A program made the translations under genes and the position numbers. Of a stretch of DNA of 64,000 bases, positions 58,954 through 64,000 are shown piece by piece. Positions within the stretch are counted from its first letter, which is position 1. Each line of letters opens with the position of its first letter. The notes under the pieces are model-generated. The model searched no databases. It saw only the letters and a program-made list of their open reading frames with translations, and was not told the DNA's origin. Origin of the DNA: Sphaerisporangium sp040649355 (GTDB lineage: Bacteria > Actinomycetota > Actinomycetes > Streptosporangiales > Streptosporangiaceae); assembly GCF_043197795.1 (NCBI RefSeq), contig NZ_JBICTU010000002.1:1-64000 (forward strand). The letters run 5' to 3'.

Positions 58954-59199
58954 ATGCAGGATGGCGAGATCCTCACCAAGATAAGGGAACTCATCGCGGA
59001 GGAGCACCTTCTGCGTGAGCGGGTCGGCACGGGAGAGGTGTCCGCCGACGACGAGAAGGCCCGCGTGAGCGAGCTGGAGCAGGCGCTGGACCAGTGCTGG
59101 GACCTCCTGCGGCAGCGCAAGGCGCGCCGGGAGTTCGGCGAGGACCCCGACTTCTCCACCCCGCGCCCCGTCGACGAGGTCGAGGGCTACGACCAGTGA
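58954..59199 (+). CDS. DUF2630-family protein
   Basis: 81 residues, helical, of the DUF2630 type: ILTKIRELIAEEHLLRER, SELEQALDQCWDLLRQR, and FGEDPDFSTPRPVDEVEGY. Function unknown; often near leuA or in conserved actinobacterial contexts. ATG 58954 with AGGAGGCA upstream. Confidence 0.85.
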   Translation: MQDGEILTKIRELIAEEHLLRERVGTGEVSADDEKARVSELEQALDQCWDLLRQRKARREFGEDPDFSTPRPVDEVEGYDQ

Positions 59200-59396
59200 G
59201 CCCGGCCCCAAGCGCGTACGACGGCCAGGGTTTCGTCAAGAAAGCGTGGCCGCCGCGGTCGGGTCTTTGCCCCTCGTTTCGCCAATAGGCGGCTTTAGCA
59301 GGCTGTAATCGAACTACAACCACATGTAGCACGATTGTCAGTCCGTGGCGGGGGGTGTGTCGTGCGAGCGCTACGCGACCATGAGGGGGTGGTCCC

Positions 59397-61067
59397 GTGA
59401 CGTCCACCCAGGCACCCCGGACGGAGGAGCCCCGCAAGCCCGTCCGCAAGGGCCAGATCATCATCGGCTGGGCGACCACCACCGACCACAAGGTCATCGG
59501 CAACCTCTACCTCGTCACGTCCTTCCTGTTCTTCCTGCTCGCGGGCGTGATGGCGATGATCATCCGTGCCGAGCTGGCCCAGCCGGGACTCCAGTTCGTC
59601 ACCCAGAAGCACTACAACGAGCTGTTCACCATGCACGGCGCGCTCATGCTGCTGCTGTTCGCCACCCCGCTGTTCGCCGGGTTCGCGAACGCGATCATGC
59701 CGCTGCAGATCGGCGCCCCCGACGTGGCGTTCCCCCGGCTCAACATGCTCAGCTACTGGTTGTTCCTGTTCGGCGGCCTGATCGTCATCGCCGGGTTCTT
59801 CAACGCCGACGGCCCGGCGGACTTCGGCTGGACCGCCTACGCGCCCCTGTCCACCGACACCTACTCACCCGGGATCGGCAAGGAACTGTGGATCGTCGGG
59901 CTGGTCATGTCGGGACTCGGGACGATCCTCGGCGCGGTGAACTTCATCACCACGATCATCTGCATGCGCGCCCCGGGCATGACGATGTTCCGCATGCCGA
60001 TCTTCACCTGGAACATCCTGCTCACCAGCGTGCTCGTGCTGCTGGCCTTCCCGGTGCTGGCCGCCGCGCTGCTGGTGCTGGAGATCGACAGGAAGCTCGG
60101 CGCGCACGTCTTCCGGCCCGAGAACGGCGGCGCCCTGCTGTGGCAGCACCTGTTCTGGTTCTTCGGGCACCCCGAGGTGTACATCATCGCGCTGCCGTTC
60201 TTCGGCATCGTCACCGAGGTGTTGCCGGTCTTCAGCCGCAAGCCGGTCTTCGGCTACATCGGCCTGGTCGGGGCGACGATCGCCATCGCGGGGCTGTCAG
60301 CCGTGGTGTGGGCCCATCACATGTTCGTCACCGGTCACGTGCTGCTGCCGTTCTTCTCGTTCATGTCGTTCCTCATCGCCGTGCCGACCGGGGTGAAGTT
60401 CTTCAACTGGGTGGGCACGATGTGGCGGGGCCACCTGTCCTTCGAGTCGCCGATGCTCTTCTCCGTCGGCTTCCTGGTCACCTTCCTCCTGGGCGGGCTC
60501 ACCGGGGTGATCCTCGCCTCGCCGCCCCTGGACTTCCACGTGAGCGACACCTACTTCGTGGTCGCGCACTTCCACTACACCGTCTTCGGCACCGTCGTCT
60601 TCGCGATGTTCGCCGGGTTCTACTTCTGGTGGCCGAAACTCACCGGCAGGATGCTCAACGAGACGCTGGGCAAGTGGCACTTCTGGACGCTGTTCATCGG
60701 CTTCCACACCACCTTCCTGGTGCAGCACTGGCTCGGCACCGAGGGCTTTCCGCGCCGCTACGCCGACTACTCCCCGAGCGACGGCTTCACCACCCTCAAC
60801 ATGGTCTCCTCGATAGGCGCGTTCATCCTCGGGGCCTCGACGCTGCCGTTCCTGTACAACATCTGGCTCACCTGGAAACACGCCCCGAAGGTGACCGTGG
60901 ACGACCCGTGGGGCTTCGGCAACTCGCTGGAATGGGTGACGTCGTGCCCGCCGCCCCGGCACAACTTCCTGTTCCTGCCGCCGATCCGCTCCGAGCGCCC
61001 GGCGTTCGACTACCACTACTCCCACCTTGCCATCGAGACCGAGCGGGCGGGGCGGTCGCCGGCCTGA
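59397..61067 (+). CDS. ctaD: Cytochrome c oxidase subunit I (aa3 type)
   Basis: 556 residues, 12 membrane helices. Haem and copper ligands: His80 (FTMHG, low-spin haem), His258 and Tyr262 (HPEVY, CuB and cross-link), His307-His308, His391 and His393 (HFHYT). It is the catalytic subunit of the proton-pumping oxidase. GTG 59397. Subunits II and III are not adjacent, a common layout for a second ctaD in actinobacteria. Converges on urtE, 4 bp apart. Confidence 0.96.
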   Translation: MTSTQAPRTEEPRKPVRKGQIIIGWATTTDHKVIGNLYLVTSFLFFLLAGVMAMIIRAELAQPGLQFVTQKHYNELFTMHGALMLLLFATPLFAGFANAIMPLQIGAPDVAFPRLNMLSYWLFLFGGLIVIAGFFNADGPADFGWTAYAPLSTDTYSPGIGKELWIVGLVMSGLGTILGAVNFITTIICMRAPGMTMFRMPIFTWNILLTSVLVLLAFPVLAAALLVLEIDRKLGAHVFRPENGGALLWQHLFWFFGHPEVYIIALPFFGIVTEVLPVFSRKPVFGYIGLVGATIAIAGLSAVVWAHHMFVTGHVLLPFFSFMSFLIAVPTGVKFFNWVGTMWRGHLSFESPMLFSVGFLVTFLLGGLTGVILASPPLDFHVSDTYFVVAHFHYTVFGTVVFAMFAGFYFWWPKLTGRMLNETLGKWHFWTLFIGFHTTFLVQHWLGTEGFPRRYADYSPSDGFTTLNMVSSIGAFILGASTLPFLYNIWLTWKHAPKVTVDDPWGFGNSLEWVTSCPPPRHNFLFLPPIRSERPAFDYHYSHLAIETERAGRSPA

Positions 61068-61071
61068 CGGG

Positions 61072-61764
61072 TCAGACGGCCAGCAGGCGGTGGACCTCCT
61101 CCTCGTGGAGTTCCTCGGCGCCGCCAGCGCGTACCACGTGGCCCGCGTCGAGGATGATGAAGCGGTCGGCGAGCCGGAGCGCGAGGTCGAGGTACTGCTC
61201 GACGAGGAGCACGGCGAGCCCGGAGGCGTGCAGGTGCTCGATGGCCTCCTCGATCTCCAAGATGATCGACGGCTGGATGCCCTCGGTGGGCTCGTCGAGG
61301 ATCAGCAGCTTGGGGCGGGTGACCAGGGCCCGCGCCATGGCCAGTTGCTGCTGCTGGCCCCCCGACAGGAAGCCCGCCCGCCGTTTCAGCAGCGGCTTGA
61401 GCCGGGGGAAGACCGTGAGGGCCTCCTCGATCGCGGTGGGATCCTTGTGCGGGGAGGCCTCCACCGTCACCAGGAGGTTCCCCATCACGCTGAGCTGCGG
61501 GAACGTCTCGTGCCCCTGGGGGACGTATCCCAGGCCGAGCCGCACCCGCTCGTGGGGCCGCAGCCGCGTCACGTCCTTGCCCTCGAACGTGACGGTGCCC
61601 GCCGTGGCGGGCAGCACCCCCATGACGGTGTTGAGCAGCGTGGTCTTGCCCACGCCGTTGCGTCCCATGACGCAGACCAGGCTGCCGGGCCGCACGTCGA
61701 ACGACACGCCGAACAGCACGCGCGCCCTGCCGTACCCCGACTCCAGTCCCTGTACCGACAGCAT
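61072..61764 (-). CDS. urtE: Urea ABC transporter ATP-binding subunit UrtE
   Basis: 230 residues. Walker A GRNGVGKTT, signature LSGGQQQQLAMARAL, Walker B LLILDEPTEGIQPS. The EGIQPSI run is typical of UrtE. With UrtD it drives urea uptake. ATG 61764 overlaps the urtD stop (TGATG); GTG 61767 is an alternative. Last gene in the urt operon. Confidence 0.93.
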   Translation of the reverse strand: MLSVQGLESGYGRARVLFGVSFDVRPGSLVCVMGRNGVGKTTLLNTVMGVLPATAGTVTFEGKDVTRLRPHERVRLGLGYVPQGHETFPQLSVMGNLLVTVEASPHKDPTAIEEALTVFPRLKPLLKRRAGFLSGGQQQQLAMARALVTRPKLLILDEPTEGIQPSIILEIEEAIEHLHASGLAVLLVEQYLDLALRLADRFIILDAGHVVRAGGAEELHEEEVHRLLAV

Positions 61765-62597
61765 CACTCCACCTCTCCGGTGCCCGAACCGGCACCGGCA
61801 CCGGCGCCCGTTCGCGCACCCTCACTCGCACCTGAACCCACGGCCGGGCCCCCGCCCCTTTCCTTGGCACGGCCGAGATACACCTCCTGGACGCGAGGGT
61901 CCGCCCTGACCTGGTCGACGGAGCCCTCCACGAGCACCTTCCCCTCGTGCAGCACCGTCACCTGGGACGCGTACCGCCGCAGGAAGTCCATGTCGTGCTC
62001 GACCACGATGACCGTGTGATCCTTGGCGATCTCGGTGAGCAGCTCGCCCGTACGCGCCCGCTCGTCCCCCGACATCCCGGCGACCGGCTCGTCCAGGAGC
62101 AGCAGCCTCGGGCGCTGGGCGATGAGCATGCCGATCTCTAGCCACTGCCGCTGGCCGTGGGACAGCACCCCGGCCGGCCGGGCGGCGAGCGCGTCGAGCC
62201 CGGTGGTCGCCATCGCCGCGGCGACGGTGTCGGACACGCCGCGCCGCCGCCGAGTCAGCGACCACAGCGGCCGGCGGAACGAGGCGGCCAGGTCGAGGTT
62301 CTCCACGACGGTCAGCTGCTCGAACACCACCGAGGTCTGGAACGTGCGCCCGACCCCCATGCGGACGATCTCGTGTTCCCTGCGCCCGACGAGGTCCCAG
62401 CCCTCGAACCGCACCGAGCCTCCGGCCGGCCTGGTCAGGCCGGTGATCACGTCGATCAACGTGGTCTTGCCCGCGCCGTTCGGGCCGATGAGGAAGCGCA
62501 GCTCCCCCTGCTCGACCGTGAAGTCGACCCCGTCGATCGCCCGGAACCCGTCGAACACCACCGACAGGTCCCTCACCTCCAGCAGCGCGCCGCTCAT
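61764..62597 (-). CDS. urtD: Urea ABC transporter ATP-binding subunit UrtD
   Basis: 277 residues. Walker A GPNGAGKTT, signature-like LSHGQRQWLEIGMLIAQRP (typical of UrtD), Walker B LLLLDEPVAGM. A ~25-residue Gly/Ala/Thr-rich C-tail (GAGAGAGSGTG) is added, encoded by a short CCGGCA repeat. ATG 62597 overlaps the urtC stop. Confidence 0.93.
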   Translation of the reverse strand: MSGALLEVRDLSVVFDGFRAIDGVDFTVEQGELRFLIGPNGAGKTTLIDVITGLTRPAGGSVRFEGWDLVGRREHEIVRMGVGRTFQTSVVFEQLTVVENLDLAASFRRPLWSLTRRRRGVSDTVAAAMATTGLDALAARPAGVLSHGQRQWLEIGMLIAQRPRLLLLDEPVAGMSGDERARTGELLTEIAKDHTVIVVEHDMDFLRRYASQVTVLHEGKVLVEGSVDQVRADPRVQEVYLGRAKERGGGPAVGSGASEGARTGAGAGAGSGTGEVE

Positions 62598-63694
62598 GCG
62601 CGTGCCCTCCTCGGCGGCAGCAGGTCGCGTACGGTCGCGGCCAGGCCGAGGACGCCCTTGGGCGCCAGCGTCATGACCAGGATGAACAGCGCTCCTTGAA
62701 GATAGAGCCAGCCGTCGGCGAACTCCTCGCTGAAGGAGGTCTTGGCGTACCCCATGACCACCGCGCCGAGCACGGCCCCCGCCAGCGAGAACCGCCCGCC
62801 GACCGCCACCGCCACGACGAGCTCCAGGGACGGCACGACGCCGAGCAGCGCGGGCGAGATGATGCCGACGACGGGTACGAACAGCGCCCCCGCGAGGCCG
62901 GCCATGCCCGCCGAGACGGCGAAGGTGATGGTCTTGACGGTCGCCGGGTTGTACCCGAGGAAGCGCACCCGGTCCTCGCCGTCCCTGATCGCGACCAGCA
63001 GCCTGCCGAACCTGCTCCGCACGAGCTGCCAGGCCACCAGGTACAGCGCACCGAGGACGGCCGCCACGACGACGTACAGCCCGCGCTGCGTGCCGTCGAC
63101 GGCCAGGTCCTGCCCGAACAGGTCGAAGAAGTTGGTGAGGCCGTTCGTCCCGCCGGTCAGGCCCTGCTGCCCGACCAGGAGGATGACCATCGCGGCGGCC
63201 AGCGCCTGCGTGAGGATCGCGAAATAGGCGCCCCGCACGCGCTGCCGGAACACCAGCGACCCGAGCAGCACCGCGAGCAGGACGGGCCCGATGACGGCGA
63301 AGGCGACGGCGAAGATCGGGTTCTCGAACGGGATCCACAGCGCGGGCAGCCTCTCGACGCCGCTCCACACCATGAAGTCAGGCAGGTCGCCCCCGGCGTC
63401 GTGGAGCTTGAGGTACATGCCCATGGCGTAGCCGCCGAGCCCGAAGAAAACGCCCTGGCCGAGGGTGAGCATGCCGCCCTGGCCCCACGCCAGCCCGATG
63501 CCGAGCGCCACGATGCCGAAGCAGAGGTACTTGGCCAGGAGCCCGAGCCGGAAGGGCTCCAGCACCAGCGGCACCACCACAAGCGCCACCACGGCTATCA
63601 GGACGAACACGGCCGGCCCGCGAAGCCGGGCGAGCCAGGGCCGGCCGGGCTCCGGCGGCGCGAGCCGGACGACGTCGCGCACGGTCGTGGTCAT
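62594..63694 (-). CDS. urtC: Urea ABC transporter permease UrtC
   Basis: 366 residues, ~10 membrane helices of the LivM type; GQGGMLTLGQGVFFGLGGYAMGMY and GEDRVRFLGYNPATVKTITFA fit UrtC. Forms the membrane channel with UrtB. ATG 63694 overlaps the urtB stop (ATGA). Confidence 0.93.
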   Translation of the reverse strand: MTTTVRDVVRLAPPEPGRPWLARLRGPAVFVLIAVVALVVVPLVLEPFRLGLLAKYLCFGIVALGIGLAWGQGGMLTLGQGVFFGLGGYAMGMYLKLHDAGGDLPDFMVWSGVERLPALWIPFENPIFAVAFAVIGPVLLAVLLGSLVFRQRVRGAYFAILTQALAAAMVILLVGQQGLTGGTNGLTNFFDLFGQDLAVDGTQRGLYVVVAAVLGALYLVAWQLVRSRFGRLLVAIRDGEDRVRFLGYNPATVKTITFAVSAGMAGLAGALFVPVVGIISPALLGVVPSLELVVAVAVGGRFSLAGAVLGAVVMGYAKTSFSEEFADGWLYLQGALFILVMTLAPKGVLGLAATVRDLLPPRRARA

Positions 63695-64000
63695 GTCAGC
63701 GCCCGCGATCTGAGCACGAACAGGCCCTGCGGCCGTACCTGGAGGAACGCGATGATCGCCACGAAGACGATGACCTTGGCCAGGCTGGCGTCGGTCCAGA
63801 ACTCCGCGTACGAGTTGAGCAGCCCCAGCGCGGCCGCCGCGATCACCGCGCCGCGCAGTTGCCCGAGGCCGCCGGCGACCACGACGAGGAACGCGTCCAC
63901 GATGTAGTACGTGCCGAGGGCGGGGCCGACGGGACCGATCAGCGTGAGCGCGACCCCGGCGACGCCGGCGAGGCCCGAGCCGATGAAGAACGTGAGTTGG
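63691..64000 (-). CDS. urtB: Urea ABC transporter permease UrtB (partial, 3' end)
   Basis: The last ~102 codons of the gene; its start lies beyond the right edge. FFIGSGLAGVAGVALTLIGP and GTYYIVDAFLVVVAGGLGQL are the C-terminal UrtB signature. The stop overlaps urtC. The binding-protein gene urtA should lie further upstream. Confidence 0.92.
   Translation of the reverse strand, partial: QLTFFIGSGLAGVAGVALTLIGPVGPALGTYYIVDAFLVVVAGGLGQLRGAVIAAAALGLLNSYAEFWTDASLAKVIVFVAIIAFLQVRPQGLFVLRSRALT

Noticed and set aside
59345..61909. 854-codon + strand frame spanning ctaD and urtE
   Set aside because: Out-of-frame read of ctaD continuing antisense to urtE; Arg/Pro-rich with no domain.

Overview
The window is a piece of a high-GC actinomycete chromosome. 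The GC-rich third codon positions, frequent GTG/TTG starts, many 4-bp ATGA/GTGA stop/start overlaps, leaderless-looking promoters and actinobacterial families (DUF3152, DUF5941, DUF5685, DUF6461, DUF6703, CGNR zinc finger, XRE-TPR regulator with an RsbW-like partner) fit an actinomycete, most likely of the Streptosporangiaceae type. That placement is an inference from gene content. No rRNA, tRNA, CRISPR array, transposase or integrase was seen.

Layout. (1) 0.1-5 kb: WXG100-like protein, DUF1023 alpha/beta hydrolase, a 27-codon linking ORF and a lipoprotein; then a divergent XRE-TPR regulator and HATPase pair. (2) 5-12 kb: an accessory stretch with a DUF6461 protein, an inositol-monophosphatase remnant, an SBD-HNH phosphorothioate-type restriction endonuclease, an NYN nuclease-like protein, an overlapping two-gene module (small EACC-like protein plus a 500-residue HExxH protein) and a HTH-N6 DNA methylase whose catalytic motif reads HPPF. 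This is the best candidate for an undescribed conflict system. (3) 12-23 kb: mixed metabolic and secreted genes (aldo/keto reductase, TauE/SafE, RidA, VOC, MmcQ, Cys-rich exported peptide, DUF3152 protease, AMP-ligase, sulfotransferase, peptidoglycan amidase, second DUF6461), with an unusual density of codon-length tandem repeats. (4) 23-35 kb: conserved core: glyS, DUF6703, the znuA-znuC-znuB operon and zur with Zur-type sites, CGNR regulator, DUF5685, uppS, recO, and a CDP-alcohol phosphatidyltransferase coupled to DUF5941. (5) 35-44 kb: nitrogen metabolism: an Lrp regulator next to ddaH-rocD (methylarginine/ornithine use), a PhoD-like phosphatase, then MarR / cytosolic amide-binding protein / APC permease / acetamidase-formamidase. 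(6) 44-56 kb: oxidoreductase, VapBC45-type toxin-antitoxin with a frameshifted toxin, a truncated epimerase with DUF2568 behind an operator cluster, two hydrolases, a large HTH-NB-ARC-TPR regulator with a probable AUU start, two TetR regulators, PDZ protein, a DUF4143 ATPase preceded by 23-bp iterons, and a double SnoaL-fold protein. (7) 57-64 kb: leuA with a leucine-rich leader peptide and hairpin, DUF2630, ctaD, and the urtE-D-C-B urea transporter genes running off the right edge.

How parts work together. Zinc uptake (znuACB) and its repressor (zur) form one regulatory unit. Three neighbouring systems release or import ammonia-yielding compounds: ddaH-rocD, the amide cluster and urt. Many convergent gene pairs are separated by clear GC-rich hairpins, so transcription units are well delimited. 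Three gene remnants (inositol monophosphatase, ATP-grasp protein, a membrane-protein tail) plus the frameshifted toxin and the truncated epimerase show ongoing gene decay in the accessory stretches.
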